Origin: Crenobacter oryzisoli
Lineage (GTDB): Bacteria > Pseudomonadota > Gammaproteobacteria > Burkholderiales > Chromobacteriaceae
Assembly: GCF_030385785.1 (NCBI RefSeq)
Contig: NZ_JAUEDK010000005.1
Location: 115,127 to 179,126, forward strand
Reading direction: 5' to 3'
DNA length: 64,000 nt
Shown here piece after piece: positions 27,751-37,423 of this stretch. Within the stretch, counting starts at the first letter, position 1, and the number at the start of each line of letters is the position of its first letter. Both the position numbers and the translations under genes were made by a program. The notes beneath the pieces were generated by a model that worked only from the letters and a program-made list of their open reading frames with translations, made no database searches and was not told the origin of the DNA.

Positions 27751-28199
27751 TTCTTCGATGAACCGCTATCAGACGAATCGGCAGAGGAACGCCGACCGGC
27801 GGCAAGCGCCGATTTCAGGAAACGGGCGAACGGCGGCTCATTGCCGCCGGTCGGGGGCAGATCGGCAGGGCGTGGCTCGCGGGACAGCAAGGTCACCTGC
27901 TGACCGGAGACGCCGAGCACCAGCCAGTCGCCGGAGAACTCGACGATCACCACCCGCTCGCGCGGCCCGACCATCACCGCGCTCACCACCTTGAGGTGCT
28001 GCGTTATGCCGAACGCACCGCCCTGCAGGCGGCGCACAGCCCAGGCGAGCGCCAGCACCGCGCCGATCACTAGCACCAATGCCAGCACGACCTGCACCAC
28101 CCCCATAACGGGCGACGGCAGCTGTGGGGCTGCCGTCACTGCCGCCCGGACCGTGCCACAAAGCAGCAGACCGGAGGCCAACAAGGCGAACCGCAGCAC
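27747..28199 (-). CDS. fliO: Flagellar biosynthesis protein FliO
   Basis: FliO helps assemble the FliP ring. The 150-residue protein has a signal-like N-terminus, a membrane segment ([21 protein letters not shown], about 36-55), and the cytoplasmic domain with [20 protein letters not shown] and the [16 protein letters not shown] strand. The start is GTG at 28199, overlapping the fliN stop (TAGTG). Confidence 0.92.
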   Translation of the reverse strand: MLRFALLASGLLLCGTVRAAVTAAPQLPSPVMGVVQVVLALVLVIGAVLALAWAVRRLQGGAFGITQHLKVVSAVMVGPRERVVIVEFSGDWLVLGVSGQQVTLLSREPRPADLPPTGGNEPPFARFLKSALAAGRRSSADSSDSGSSKK

Positions 28200-28786
28200 T
28201 ATTTCTGCAGCCGGCGAATCCGCTCGGCCGGGGTGATGATATCGGTCAGACGAATGCCGAACTTGTCGTTAACCACTACCACCTCCCCCTGCGCGATCAG
28301 GCAACCATTCACCAGCACGTCCATCGGCTCGCCGGCCAAGCCCTCGAGTTCGACCACCGAACCCTGTGCCAGCTGCAGCAAGTTGCGGATGGCGATCTTG
28401 GTACGGCCGAGTTCAACGGTAATCTGCACCGGAATGTCGAGAATCATGTCGAGATTCTGCGCATCGCCCAGACCAACGGCGGCACCGACCGCCTGGCCGA
28501 AGTCCTGGAACAGATTGGTCGCCGGCGTCACCTGCGGCGCGGCCCCCCCCGGGACGGATACACTCTCCTCCTGCTCAACGAGTGCTGCGGCCCAATCATC
28601 CATCGTGCTCGCCCCACTGGCCGCGCTTAACGAAGCTAAATCGTCGGTCAACCCGGCAGGCACTGTCTCCTGCTCGGCCAGCGCAGCTGACCAGTCGTCC
28701 ATCGAAATTGCGTTGGCATCGGCCGGCAAAGATGCCTGCTCACCGGAGGCCTGGTCTTCCATCTTCAGCAAATCTTGATCAGCCAC
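28199..28786 (-). CDS. fliN: Flagellar C-ring protein FliN with duplicated N-terminal motif
   Basis: FliN is the C-ring subunit for switching and export docking. The start is taken as GTG at 28786, overlapping the fliM end behind a GGGAG site, giving 195 residues; ATG at 28762 is an alternative. The C-terminal SpoA domain is standard (LDIPVQITVELGRTKIAIRN, LAGEPMDVLVNGCLIAQGEV). The N-terminal part holds two copies of an MDDW(S/A)AAL(A/V)EQE motif about 35 residues apart, which makes the protein longer than the common ~130-160-residue FliN. Confidence 0.94.
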   Translation of the reverse strand: MADQDLLKMEDQASGEQASLPADANAISMDDWSAALAEQETVPAGLTDDLASLSAASGASTMDDWAAALVEQEESVSVPGGAAPQVTPATNLFQDFGQAVGAAVGLGDAQNLDMILDIPVQITVELGRTKIAIRNLLQLAQGSVVELEGLAGEPMDVLVNGCLIAQGEVVVVNDKFGIRLTDIITPAERIRRLQK

Positions 28787-29789
28787 TGCTGTTGTCTCCC
28801 ATGCCCAGCTCACCCATTTCCTGGGCGTTGGCAAGAATGTTTTCTACCTTGAGCGCCATGCGCCCATTCTGTATGCCGTAACGGCACTCCAGCACCGGAA
28901 TGCCGGACACGTCGGCCACGATGGTCTCCGGAATATCCAGCGTGACCACATCGCCTTCCTTGAGATTCAGAATCTGTTTGAGCGTCACTTCGGCGTGGCC
29001 CAGCGTCGCCACCAGCTCGACCTCGGCCGCCTGCACCTGATGGCGCATTAAATTGACCCAGCGATTGTCCACCTCAGTGCGGTCAGCCTGCATCATGCTC
29101 GACAACACATCGCGCAGGGGCTCAATCATCGAATACGGCAAACAGATGTGGAAATCACCCCCACCTGCACCCAACTCGATGTGGAAGGTCATGGACACCA
29201 CGACTTCGGTCGGCGTAGCCACATTGGCGAACTGCGTATTCATCTCCGTGCGCACGAAGTGGAAATCGAGCGGATAGACCGGCTGCCACGCTTTCTTGTA
29301 CTCGGTGAACACCACGTCGAGCAGGCGCTGGATGATGCGCTGCTCGGTCGGCGTGAAGTCCCGCCCTTCCACGCGCACATGGTAGCGCCCGTCCGAGCCG
29401 AACAGGTTGTCGACCACCAGAAACACCAAGTCCGGGTCGAAGATGAACAGGCCGGTGCCGCGCAGCGGCTTGACCTGCACCAGATTCAGGCTGGTCGGCA
29501 CCACCAGATTGCGGATGAATTCGCTGTATTTCTGCACACGAACCGGCCCTACCGAAATCTCGGTATTGCGGCGCATGAAGTTGAACAGACCGAGACGCAG
29601 ATTGCGCGCGAAGCGTTCGTTCAGGATCTCAAGCGATGGCATCCGACCGCGCACGATCCGCTCTTGGCGACCGATGTCGTAAACGCGTATGTCGGCCTGG
29701 TCTCCAGTACTTGCGCTTGAAACCTCTTCACCGGTAACGCCGCGCAGCAGCGCGTCGACCTCTTCCTGAGAGAGGATATCGTCAGCCAT
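28779..29789 (-). CDS. fliM: Flagellar motor switch protein FliM
   Basis: FliM binds phosphorylated CheY and forms the middle of the C-ring. The 336-residue protein starts ADDILSQEEVDALLRGVTGE (the CheY-binding peptide), has the central CheC-like domain (NERFARNLRLGLFNFMRR, VKPLRGTGLFIFDPDLVFLV) and a C-terminal SpoA domain (LNLKEGDVVTLDIPE). Three bases separate it from fliL. Confidence 0.97.
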   Translation of the reverse strand: MADDILSQEEVDALLRGVTGEEVSSASTGDQADIRVYDIGRQERIVRGRMPSLEILNERFARNLRLGLFNFMRRNTEISVGPVRVQKYSEFIRNLVVPTSLNLVQVKPLRGTGLFIFDPDLVFLVVDNLFGSDGRYHVRVEGRDFTPTEQRIIQRLLDVVFTEYKKAWQPVYPLDFHFVRTEMNTQFANVATPTEVVVSMTFHIELGAGGGDFHICLPYSMIEPLRDVLSSMMQADRTEVDNRWVNLMRHQVQAAEVELVATLGHAEVTLKQILNLKEGDVVTLDIPETIVADVSGIPVLECRYGIQNGRMALKVENILANAQEMGELGMGDNSSG

Positions 29790-29792
29790 AAG

Positions 29793-30308
29793 TTACTGAG
29801 CCTGAATGATGAACGAGGTAAACAGCACGCTTTCTACCGGCTCTTCGCCGCCAGCACCGTCCATCGACTCGTTAATGATCTTCTTGACCTGGGCCTTCAA
29901 CTTGACCTTGCCGTCCGGCGTCGACAACTCCTCGGCGGTTTTCGACGACAGGAGCAGGATCAGCCCGCTGCGAATCTTCGGCATATAGTCAACGAACGCT
30001 TTCTGCGCATCGTTATTGGCCAACTGGGCCTGCATCTCTACCTGCAGCAACATACCGTCCTTGCCGGCCAAGTTGACGACGAAAGTGTCCATCTTCTGAA
30101 AGATGGGGGGGCCGCTCTTCGCTTTCTTCTGCTCGGCAGAAGCGGCCACACCTTGTTGGGCTGGGTTGCCGTTGATCAGCACATATGCCAGACCGCCGAT
30201 CGCGCCGATCAGAAGGACCAGCAGCGCGATCACCACGATCATCAGTTTCTGGTTTCCGCCGAACTTACCCGCCTCTTTCAGGTTACTTTTCTCATCTGCT
30301 ATTGCCAT
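29793..30308 (-). CDS. fliL: Flagellar basal-body-associated protein FliL
   Basis: FliL surrounds the stator and stabilises motor function. The 171-residue protein has a short cytosolic N-terminus, one membrane segment (LMIVVIALLVLLIGAIGGLA, about 22-41) and a periplasmic stomatin-like domain (DTFVVNLAGKDGMLLQVEMQ, YMPKIRSGLILLLSSKT). It is the first gene after the hairpin that separates it from fliK. Confidence 0.95.
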   Translation of the reverse strand: MAIADEKSNLKEAGKFGGNQKLMIVVIALLVLLIGAIGGLAYVLINGNPAQQGVAASAEQKKAKSGPPIFQKMDTFVVNLAGKDGMLLQVEMQAQLANNDAQKAFVDYMPKIRSGLILLLSSKTAEELSTPDGKVKLKAQVKKIINESMDGAGGEEPVESVLFTSFIIQAQ

Positions 30309-30353
30309 GTGTCTTATCGTCCGAGCAAAAGGTATCGTTAATCTAATCGGTTA

Positions 30354-30388
30354 TTTTCGACATTTCATTACAAATGAAATGTCGAAAA
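30354..30388. repeat. 16-bp perfect palindrome between fliK and fliL
   Basis: TTTTCGACATTTCATT and its exact reverse complement flank a 3-base loop in the 86-base fliK-fliL gap. The stem is A/T-rich, and a T-rich stretch follows it only on the + strand, opposite to transcription of the flagellar genes. It may be an attenuator, an mRNA stabilising hairpin or an operator for fliL. Confidence 0.75.
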
Positions 30389-30394
30389 TTCTTC

Positions 30395-31522
30395 TTATGC
30401 AAAAGTGCTCAAGATACCGCGCGCGGTCTTGATCGCCGCCAGCGTATCCGGTTCATCGCTGACGCCGTCGTCCGAACGTCGGCCGCGTTGCTGCTGCCCG
30501 AACGCTTGGCGCTGATTGCCGGATTGACCGCTCGACACCTGCGCATCAGATAGCTGGATGCCATTGCCGGCCAGCATCGATGCCAGCCGTGGCAGGCTAT
30601 TCTCCACCGCCTCGCGCGCCTGCGGCGTTGCAGCGTTGAACACAACCTGGGCCTGGTTCTGGTCGATCTTCAGCGACACCTCAATCGGCCCCAAGTGCGG
30701 CGGATTGAGCGAAATGTGCGCCTCGTCCGACTTCAGATTCACCATTGTCATCATCTGATGGCCGAGCGCCTGCGACCAGTTGCTGTCGGACAGATGGGTG
30801 CTGATTGATAGCGGCAACGGCGGGGCGACATTAGCCACCAGCACCGGCGGCGCACCGGTAGGACGGGCCAAGGCAGCGGCATCGGCCAGCAACGCGTGAG
30901 CATTGACCGGCGCCCCCGACGAGGCGGCAGCATCGTTCAGCGCGTTCTGGAAGGTTTCCAGCTTGCTCGACATCGCTTTGTTGGCTTCACCACTAGCCGG
31001 CGTGGCCTGGGTAGCATTTGCCAAGGACATGGTCAGCGGTGTCACCCCAGTTTCCACCGTGGGCAGCCCCTGACGCTGCAGGCTCTGCTGCGCCGCAGCC
31101 TGGTCGGCATTCGGCAGAACGCCGGTCAACCCTGCCTGGCTGCCGGCCGATACGGTCGCGCCCACGATGTTTGCAGCTGTCGCGGCGTTGCCCGCCGCAC
31201 CGGTTGTCGGAGCCGGAGCGGCTTTACCCGTCGGATTTACCACCGGCGGCACAAACACAGGGATCGCCAGCAGCGCGCCCGGATCGACCGCAGCCATCTT
31301 GGCTGGATCCTCCTCGGACGGCTCGTGACTCGTCCCCTTGCCGTCGCCCAGCGCAGCACCGAGCTTATCGCCCTGTGCTCCGCCCGACAGACCTGCGACT
31401 GCGGTACTCAGCTGGCTGCCCAACAGCGCCGCAAACAGATCGCCCGGCGAGTCGCTACCGGCGCCGGTGGTACTACCGGGCGTAACCGGTACGGTGGTCG
31501 AGGCTTGTACACGGATCGTCAT
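30395..31522 (-). CDS. fliK: Flagellar hook-length control protein FliK
   Basis: FliK measures hook length and switches export specificity. The 375-residue protein has a long Ala/Thr/Pro/Gly-rich, poorly ordered N-terminal part and a conserved C-terminal domain (LGHQMMTMVNLKSDEAHISL, NPPHLGPIEVSLKIDQNQAQ). The identity rests on that C-terminal domain and its place between fliJ and fliL. Confidence 0.93.
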   Translation of the reverse strand: MTIRVQASTTVPVTPGSTTGAGSDSPGDLFAALLGSQLSTAVAGLSGGAQGDKLGAALGDGKGTSHEPSEEDPAKMAAVDPGALLAIPVFVPPVVNPTGKAAPAPTTGAAGNAATAANIVGATVSAGSQAGLTGVLPNADQAAAQQSLQRQGLPTVETGVTPLTMSLANATQATPASGEANKAMSSKLETFQNALNDAAASSGAPVNAHALLADAAALARPTGAPPVLVANVAPPLPLSISTHLSDSNWSQALGHQMMTMVNLKSDEAHISLNPPHLGPIEVSLKIDQNQAQVVFNAATPQAREAVENSLPRLASMLAGNGIQLSDAQVSSGQSGNQRQAFGQQQRGRRSDDGVSDEPDTLAAIKTARGILSTFA

Positions 31523-31581
31523 GGTTATTCTTTCGCATTGAGTGACGCTCTATCCCATGCAGATAGTGGCCCGATTATCGA

Positions 31582-32043
31582 CTAAGACGCCTCATCCTGG
31601 GTGACATTCTGTCGATCCCAGAACTGTCGGGTAGCAAATTCGTCTGATATTTTCTGTTGGCGCCGGCCTTCGGCCAGCTGCCATAGCATTTTTTCTCTTT
31701 CAAGCAGCTTCTCGAAAGCCTTCTCTCGCTTTCTCGCATCCTGCCAGCCCTGCCGCTCCAGCAAAAAGCGTTGCATCGCCCGATCAACCTCGCCTTGCTG
31801 GGTGTCAACCGCCTCGTTGAGCCGCAGCAGAAAACGCTGAAAGTCCTGCCACAACACCGGCGCGATGCCCTGCGCCCCTTGCATCAGGCTGCGGCCGCGG
31901 TATTCCTCGCGGAACTCGTCAAGCTGGTGCAGCCGTTCTTCCGCCGCCTTCAGCCGTCCCTGCGCCTGACGCATCCGCTCTGCGGCCGCCTGCTGGTTTT
32001 CGCTGGCCAGTCTCAACAGCAGCGCGTACTGGCTCTTGAACAT
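31582..32043 (-). CDS. fliJ: Flagellar export chaperone FliJ
   Basis: FliJ is the coiled-coil stalk that couples the FliI ATPase to the export gate. The 153-residue product is almost wholly helical, starting MFKSQYALLLRLASENQQAA, with heptad-like RLKAAEERLHQLDEFREEY. The start at 32043 is preferred; the longer frame runs back into fliI. Confidence 0.93.
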   Translation of the reverse strand: MFKSQYALLLRLASENQQAAAERMRQAQGRLKAAEERLHQLDEFREEYRGRSLMQGAQGIAPVLWQDFQRFLLRLNEAVDTQQGEVDRAMQRFLLERQGWQDARKREKAFEKLLEREKMLWQLAEGRRQQKISDEFATRQFWDRQNVTQDEAS

Positions 32044-32059
32044 ACTTTTCCCTATGTCT

Positions 32060-33451
32060 TCAATGCAAGGCCGCAGCCAGCTGCTCAAGGCTGGACGAAT
32101 AATCGTGCGCCTCATGCATCGCCTGATTCAGGAAGCCGGCCATCGGTAGCTGACGGCGCATCGCCTCATCCAACACCGGGTCGGAACCAAGCACATAGGC
32201 GCCGACGCTGATCAAATCGCGACTGCGCTGGTAACGCGAATACAACTGCTTGAAATGCCGCGCGAGCCCGACCTGCTCCTGCGTCACCACGTCGACCATC
32301 ACCCGGCTGATCGACTGCTCGATATCGATGGCAGGATAGTGGCCGGCCTCGGCCAGCTGCCGAGACAACACGAAGTGACCGTCAAGAATCGCCCGCGCCG
32401 AATCGGCAATCGGGTCCTGCTGGTCATCGCCCTCCGACAATACCGTGTAGAACGCAGTGATCGACCCGCCCCCTTCCTGCGCGTTACCGGCACGCTCGAT
32501 CAACTGCGGCAACTTGGCAAACACCGACGGCGGGTAACCGCGCGTCACCGGCGGCTCACCGATAGCCAGAGCGATCTCACGCTGTGCCATCGCGTAGCGG
32601 GTCACCGAGTCCATCAGCAGCAGTACCTGCTTGCCCTCGGCTCGGAAATATTCGGCCAGCGCGGTTGCATAGGCCGCGCCGTGCAGGCGCATCAACGGCG
32701 GCATGTCTGCCGGCGCCGCGACAACGACCGAACGGGCACGACCTTCAGCGCCGAGGATGTTATCGATGAAGTCCTTAACTTCACGTCCCCGCTCGCCAAT
32801 CAGGCCAACCACCACCACGTCCGCCTTGGTAAAGCGCGCCATCATACCCAACAGCACCGACTTACCGACACCGGAACCAGCAAACAAGCCAAGACGCTGC
32901 CCGCGACCAACTGTCAACAGGCCGTTGATCGCCTTTACGCCGACGTCGAGCACTTTCTCAACCGGTGCACGGTCTAGCGGATTCATTGGTGCAGCGTACA
33001 GCGGCGCATAAGCATTCGGATGGATAGGTCCCTGCTCGTCGAGCGGCCGCCCCAAGGAGTCGAGCACCCGGCCGAGCAAATTGTCGCCTACGGGCACCAT
33101 ACGGCCGCTTTGAGCGCTATGCCCCTGCTCAGCCAGACGTTGACCGAAGCGCGGTGGATGGCTGCTCACCACCGGTACCACAGGGATGCCTGGCACCAAG
33201 CCGTAGACGTTGGAAAGCGGCATCAGGAACACCTTGTCGCCGGCAAAGCCGACCACCTCGGCGTCGACCCTCTGCTCCTCCGACAGCAGAACCTGGCAAG
33301 CGCTGCCCACCGGCAGTTTGAGACCGGTGGCCTCCATCACCATGCCGGTAACGCGGGTCAGGCGGCCGCTCGCCTGCCAGAGCGGTGCCCGACGAGCTGC
33401 CTCGGCACAATCGGCCAGATATTGGCGCTGACGCTCAATCAACCCGCTCAT
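32060..33451 (-). CDS. fliI: Flagellum-specific ATP synthase FliI
   Basis: FliI is the ATPase of the flagellar export apparatus. The 463-residue protein has an F1-beta-like core with Walker A AGSGVGKS (residues 191-198), the [13 protein letters not shown] segment, Walker [17 protein letters not shown], and the [20 protein letters not shown] stretch typical of FliI. It overlaps fliH by 17 bases. Confidence 0.97.
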   Translation of the reverse strand: MSGLIERQRQYLADCAEAARRAPLWQASGRLTRVTGMVMEATGLKLPVGSACQVLLSEEQRVDAEVVGFAGDKVFLMPLSNVYGLVPGIPVVPVVSSHPPRFGQRLAEQGHSAQSGRMVPVGDNLLGRVLDSLGRPLDEQGPIHPNAYAPLYAAPMNPLDRAPVEKVLDVGVKAINGLLTVGRGQRLGLFAGSGVGKSVLLGMMARFTKADVVVVGLIGERGREVKDFIDNILGAEGRARSVVVAAPADMPPLMRLHGAAYATALAEYFRAEGKQVLLLMDSVTRYAMAQREIALAIGEPPVTRGYPPSVFAKLPQLIERAGNAQEGGGSITAFYTVLSEGDDQQDPIADSARAILDGHFVLSRQLAEAGHYPAIDIEQSISRVMVDVVTQEQVGLARHFKQLYSRYQRSRDLISVGAYVLGSDPVLDEAMRRQLPMAGFLNQAMHEAHDYSSSLEQLAAALH

Positions 33452-34238
33452 TAACCGACTCCAACGAGGTAAGACCTAGCGACGCTGCCAAGGCCTCTCG
33501 GCGGCGAGCCAGCGTCAGATCCAACCTGGCCCCATCCGAATCGATCAGGCAACCGCCCCTCTCAAGCAGAGGATCTTCCACCCACTGCCACACGGTCTGC
33601 GGGGCCTCACGCTCAAGGAAGCGGCGTACCACCGCCAAGTCGGCCGGATTGACGCGCAATCGCGCGGCCTTCAGGCTCGGAGGCAAAGCCAGCAGCGCGT
33701 CGCGCAACAACGGTTCGAGCACGGTCGGATTGGTCGCGATTTCGTTACCGACCAGCTTTCCCGCCAGCATCAGCGCCAGTTGCAACACATCACTGGCCAA
33801 TACCGGCTCGATCCGAGCAATCTCCTCTTCGAACGACTCGGTCAGCCGGGCCAACGGCTCCCAAGCTTCGGCAAATTGCTTCCGGACGGCGGTCATCCCG
33901 GCCTCGTGGCCAACGGCCTCCCCGGCTTCCTGCCCTGCGGTCAACCCAGCCTGGTGACCGGCCTCATAGCCAGCCTGCCAAGCTTCCTGATGGATCGCTT
34001 CCAGCTCTGCCGCGGTAGGGTAGTTCAACGCTGGCTCGGCCATCTCCTCGATCATCTCTACGGCCTGCACGTCCTCTACAACGGACGGCTCGCCCGCAGG
34101 TACCTCCTCCCCCACTGGAGCTGGCGTCGCCGGTAAGGTCGGTTGCTCCCCCAAGTCGGCAAAGCGCCAAGGTGACCAAGCCGATTCCGGCAATGTCGCA
34201 CCATTGAGAATGGTGTTATTCGACGAAGCCTTCATCAC
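33435..34238 (-). CDS. fliH: Flagellar assembly protein FliH
   Basis: FliH binds and restrains FliI. The 267-residue protein has an acidic, Pro/Glu-rich N-terminus, then the GxxxG-repeat helix typical of FliH ([20 protein letters not shown], about residues 90-109), then the C-terminal FliI-binding domain ([36 protein letters not shown]). Two adjacent ATG codons (34238 and 34235) are possible starts. It overlaps the fliG end by about 23 bases. Confidence 0.95.
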   Translation of the reverse strand: MMKASSNNTILNGATLPESAWSPWRFADLGEQPTLPATPAPVGEEVPAGEPSVVEDVQAVEMIEEMAEPALNYPTAAELEAIHQEAWQAGYEAGHQAGLTAGQEAGEAVGHEAGMTAVRKQFAEAWEPLARLTESFEEEIARIEPVLASDVLQLALMLAGKLVGNEIATNPTVLEPLLRDALLALPPSLKAARLRVNPADLAVVRRFLEREAPQTVWQWVEDPLLERGGCLIDSDGARLDLTLARRREALAASLGLTSLESVNERVD

Positions 34239-35214
34239 CGCCCTTACCGCCTAGTACGATCTGCCCCTCGTCGGCGAGCTGGCGCACGATCTTGAGGATT
34301 TCCTTCTGCTCGGCCTCGACCTCGGTCAACTTGACCGGTCCCTTCGCCTCGAGGTCTTCGCGCAGCATCTCGGCCGCACGCTGCGACATATTCTTGAAGA
34401 TCTTCTCGCGCAGATTGGCACTGGTGCCTTTCAGGGCGATCACCAGCGACTCGGACTGCACCTCGCGCAGGATAATCTGGACCGAACGGTTGTCGATATC
34501 CATCAGGTTTTCGAACACGAACATCTTGTCCTGGATACGTAGCGCCAGCTCCGGATCGTATTCGCGGATGTAGTTAAGCGCCGACACTTCGACATTCGAC
34601 CCCATGAAGTTGAGGATCTCGGCAGTAAGCTCCACACCACCGGCCGCGCTCTTCTTGGTACGGTCCGAGCCGGACAGCAACTGAGTGAGTACGTCGTTGA
34701 GTTCGCGAATCGCATTCGGCTGAACCCCTTCCAACGTCGCGGTGCGAATCAATACCTCGTTGCGCAAGCGTTCGGAGAAACACTCCAAGATGGCGCTCGA
34801 CATGTCAGGCTCGAGGTGCACCAAGATAGTGGCGATGATCTGCGGGTGCTCATTGCGGATCAGGTCGGCCGCCGACGCCGGGTCCATCCATTTCAGGCTC
34901 TCGATACCGCTGTTGTCGGCCCCTTGCATGACTTTGTCGAGCAGAGTACCGGCCTTGTCGGAACCGAGCGCTTCAGTCAGCACATTGCGCAGGTAATCGT
35001 CAGACGCGTCAATACTGATGCGCTGTCCACATTGTTCACGGAACAGATTGACCGCATTGTCTAATTCCTCGTAACTGACATTGTCGATCGCGCTCATGAT
35101 CTGCGACAGTTTCTGCACCTCTTTCGGACCGAGGTACTTGAACACTTCCACCGCCTGGGCCTGCCCCAGACCAAACAGCAATACCGCGCTGCGACGGATA
35201 CCGGCATCACTCAT
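34216..35214 (-). CDS. fliG: Flagellar motor switch protein FliG
   Basis: FliG connects the MS ring to the C-ring and interacts with the stator. The 332-residue protein shows all parts: N-terminal FliF-binding region, the EHPQIIATILVHLEPDMSSA middle motif (the EHPQ signature), and the C-terminal charged helix (LRDLDNRSVQIIL-like region, here MDIDNRSVQIILREVQ, then MSQRAAEMLREDLEAKGP). It overlaps fliF by 8 bases. Confidence 0.97.
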   Translation of the reverse strand: MSDAGIRRSAVLLFGLGQAQAVEVFKYLGPKEVQKLSQIMSAIDNVSYEELDNAVNLFREQCGQRISIDASDDYLRNVLTEALGSDKAGTLLDKVMQGADNSGIESLKWMDPASAADLIRNEHPQIIATILVHLEPDMSSAILECFSERLRNEVLIRTATLEGVQPNAIRELNDVLTQLLSGSDRTKKSAAGGVELTAEILNFMGSNVEVSALNYIREYDPELALRIQDKMFVFENLMDIDNRSVQIILREVQSESLVIALKGTSANLREKIFKNMSQRAAEMLREDLEAKGPVKLTEVEAEQKEILKIVRQLADEGQIVLGGKGGDEGFVE

Positions 35215-36937
35215 CGGCGCTGATCCATTCTTTGATTACCTGGGCCGCCATACGCGGGTCGGCCTTCACCAACTCGCGGGCATGTTCGAGGTTGCTGCTG
35301 TACTGGCGATGCATCCTCTCGCGACCATCGCCATTGCCGGCAGTCGAGGCTTCGTTATCGTCAACCACAGCAATGAGCGAACCGGCAGAGCCCGCCTGAC
35401 CTTCTCCATCCACCGCTGGGCCGCCCGCACCAGCCAGCGCCGGCTCAAGAGCGGCAGGGCGCACCACATCACGCATGATCGGACGAATTACACCGAGAAT
35501 CAGATAGAGCAATGCGAGGCCGAGCAGGCCGTACTTGGCCAGTTCCCAGACATTGGCCGACATGAAGTCGATCACCTTATCTTTCATTGTGGCAGGCCCT
35601 TCGATGCCGGCGAAGGCCGCATTTACCACGTTCAGGCTGTCGCCGCGGTCCTGACTGTAGCCGATTGCCTGGCGAGCCAGATTGGTGATCTGCTCTACCT
35701 CCTTGGCCGTCAACGCAGTCGGCTTGAGTTCGCCGCCGCGATCCGGCAACAGGCGGTAGTTGACCACCACCGCCGCCGACAGGCGCTTGACGTTGCCCTT
35801 AGGCTGCGTGATGTGCTGGACCGTTTTGTCGACTTCGTAGTTGGTAGTGATCTCACGGTCCAGCGTACCGGTGGCTCCCATCGGCTGGCCGGACAGCGTC
35901 ACGGAGCCAGGAGCAGTACCTGGAGGCAGAGAGATCGGCGCAGACGCCGCGGACGGTGGCTGGTTGGTCAGCGCCCCAGGCACCCCGCCCGGCAGTGGAT
36001 TAGCGTTAGCAAGCTTTTCGACGATCTGCTGGCTGCGAGTCGCCGACGGGTTCGGCGACGAGTTGGGACGATAGGTCTCCGAGGTCTGCTCCACTTCGGA
36101 GAAATCGACCTGAGCGGTTACCTGCGCATGCACATTACCTTTGCCGAAAATCGGGTTGAGGATCGTTTCGATGCGCTTAGAATAATCGGTCTCCAAATCG
36201 CGAACAAAGCTGCGCTGACGCTGATCGAGGCCGGAAGCATTGTTCAGATCGGGCAGACTGGACAGCAGATTGCCGTCCTGATCGACCACGGAAACGTCCT
36301 TCAGCGACAAGCCAGGCACAGAACTCGACACCAGATGCAGAATGCCGGAGACCTGCGCCGCATCGAGCATCCGACCTGGGTACAGGTCGAGCATTACCGA
36401 TGCGGTGGGTGACTGCGCGTCGCGCACGAATACGCTTTGCTTCGGGATCGCTAAATGAACCCGTGCAGACTTGACCGACGACACCGATTCGATGGTGCGA
36501 CCGAGCTCCCCCTCGATCGACCGCTGATAGTTCACCTGCTCGGCAAACTGGCTGATGCCGAACTTCTGGTTGTCCATCAACTCAAATCCGACACCGCCCG
36601 CCTTCGGCAATCCCTGGCTCGCCAGCTTCAACCTGACGTCATAAACCTTGTCCGCCGGCACCGAGATGACGCCACCATCGCTGAGCTGATAGGGAATGTT
36701 CTGCTGCTGGAGCACGGACGTGATCTGACCGCCGTCATGATCCGACAGATTGGCGAACAATACCTTGTAGGACGGTGTACGGTTGAGTAGCACCAACCCG
36801 ATCACGACCGACAAAATGGCTGCCACGGCACCAGCAAACAGGAGTTTGCGGTTCAGCGGCAATGCTTTGAAGCGATCAACCACTCGGTTGATCTGGGTCC
36901 GCCATGCGGGCGTAGCATTATCGACCTGATCTGACAT
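35207..36937 (-). CDS. fliF: Flagellar MS-ring protein FliF
   Basis: FliF builds the MS ring. The start at 36937 (MSDQVDNATPAW) gives 576 residues, a normal length; an upstream in-frame start adds residues unlike the family. Membrane segments lie at about residues 35-55 (LLFAGAVAAILSVVIGLVLL) and near 465-485 (ELAKYGLLGLALLYLILGV). The periplasmic YscJ-like domain includes ARVHLAIPKQSVFVRD and a loop rich in S, P and G. The C-terminus carries the FliG-binding tail (RELVKADPRMAAQVIKEWIS). Confidence 0.97.
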   Translation of the reverse strand: MSDQVDNATPAWRTQINRVVDRFKALPLNRKLLFAGAVAAILSVVIGLVLLNRTPSYKVLFANLSDHDGGQITSVLQQQNIPYQLSDGGVISVPADKVYDVRLKLASQGLPKAGGVGFELMDNQKFGISQFAEQVNYQRSIEGELGRTIESVSSVKSARVHLAIPKQSVFVRDAQSPTASVMLDLYPGRMLDAAQVSGILHLVSSSVPGLSLKDVSVVDQDGNLLSSLPDLNNASGLDQRQRSFVRDLETDYSKRIETILNPIFGKGNVHAQVTAQVDFSEVEQTSETYRPNSSPNPSATRSQQIVEKLANANPLPGGVPGALTNQPPSAASAPISLPPGTAPGSVTLSGQPMGATGTLDREITTNYEVDKTVQHITQPKGNVKRLSAAVVVNYRLLPDRGGELKPTALTAKEVEQITNLARQAIGYSQDRGDSLNVVNAAFAGIEGPATMKDKVIDFMSANVWELAKYGLLGLALLYLILGVIRPIMRDVVRPAALEPALAGAGGPAVDGEGQAGSAGSLIAVVDDNEASTAGNGDGRERMHRQYSSNLEHARELVKADPRMAAQVIKEWISADE

Positions 36938-37102
36938 TCTGATGAATTTGTAATTATTGAGTAACAGCACCCTACGCCAAGAGGATACCCCCTCCCCCGG
37001 CGCAACCACCAAGCCTATGTCACTTGCTTAGACGGCAGATATAATACACGCTGATTGTAAATTTTGTGTTTATTTTAAACAGCGTGCGATGTAATTATTA
37101 TT
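36938..37102 (-). promoter_or_regulatory. AT-rich fliE-fliF leader region
   Basis: The 165-base gap between fliE and fliF is A/T-rich near fliE and G-rich near fliF. It probably holds a promoter for fliF, since the rest of the cluster is tightly packed. I looked for a sigma-54 GG-N10-GC pair and for a sigma-28 TAAA/GCCGATAA pair and found neither with correct spacing, so no site is assigned. Confidence 0.35.
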
Positions 37103-37423
37103 TCAGACCTGCGTATTCATAATTTCCTGGTATGCCGATACCAGCTTGTTGCGTGCTTGCACCATGGTCTGGAATGACAAACTCGCCTTCTGCATCGCTA
37201 CCATTACATCCTGCAGGTTCACCCCTTCATCGCCCAACTCGAAGCGTTTTTGCAGGTCTTCCGAGGTTTTCTGCGCCGAGTTGACCTGGTCCAACGTCGT
37301 CTTGAGTACGTCAGAGAACGCGACTTGCGGGGTGTCGGTAGCTTTGGCTGGCTGCTTGCCAGCCGCCAGTGCCGCGCCGGCGCGCAGCTCGGAGAGCAGC
37401 ATATCGATGTTTTGTGACGTCAT
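37103..37423 (-). CDS. fliE: Flagellar hook-basal body protein FliE
   Basis: FliE joins the MS ring to the rod. The 106-residue protein has the conserved C-terminal half: VNLQDVMVAMQKASLSFQTM followed by VQARNKLVSAYQEIMNTQV. The start at 37423 overlaps the stop of the upstream regulator gene (ATGA), so fliE is translationally coupled to it rather than opening its own operon. Confidence 0.96.
   Translation of the reverse strand: MTSQNIDMLLSELRAGAALAAGKQPAKATDTPQVAFSDVLKTTLDQVNSAQKTSEDLQKRFELGDEGVNLQDVMVAMQKASLSFQTMVQARNKLVSAYQEIMNTQV

Noticed and set aside
30309..30345. Sigma-28-like GGACGATAA before fliL
   Set aside because: Resembles the -10 part GCCGATAA, but no matching -35 element lies at the proper distance.
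36938..37102. Possible sigma-54 promoter (TTGGCG...GCTG) before fliF
   Set aside because: The GG and GC elements are 8 bases apart instead of 10, so the spacing is wrong.
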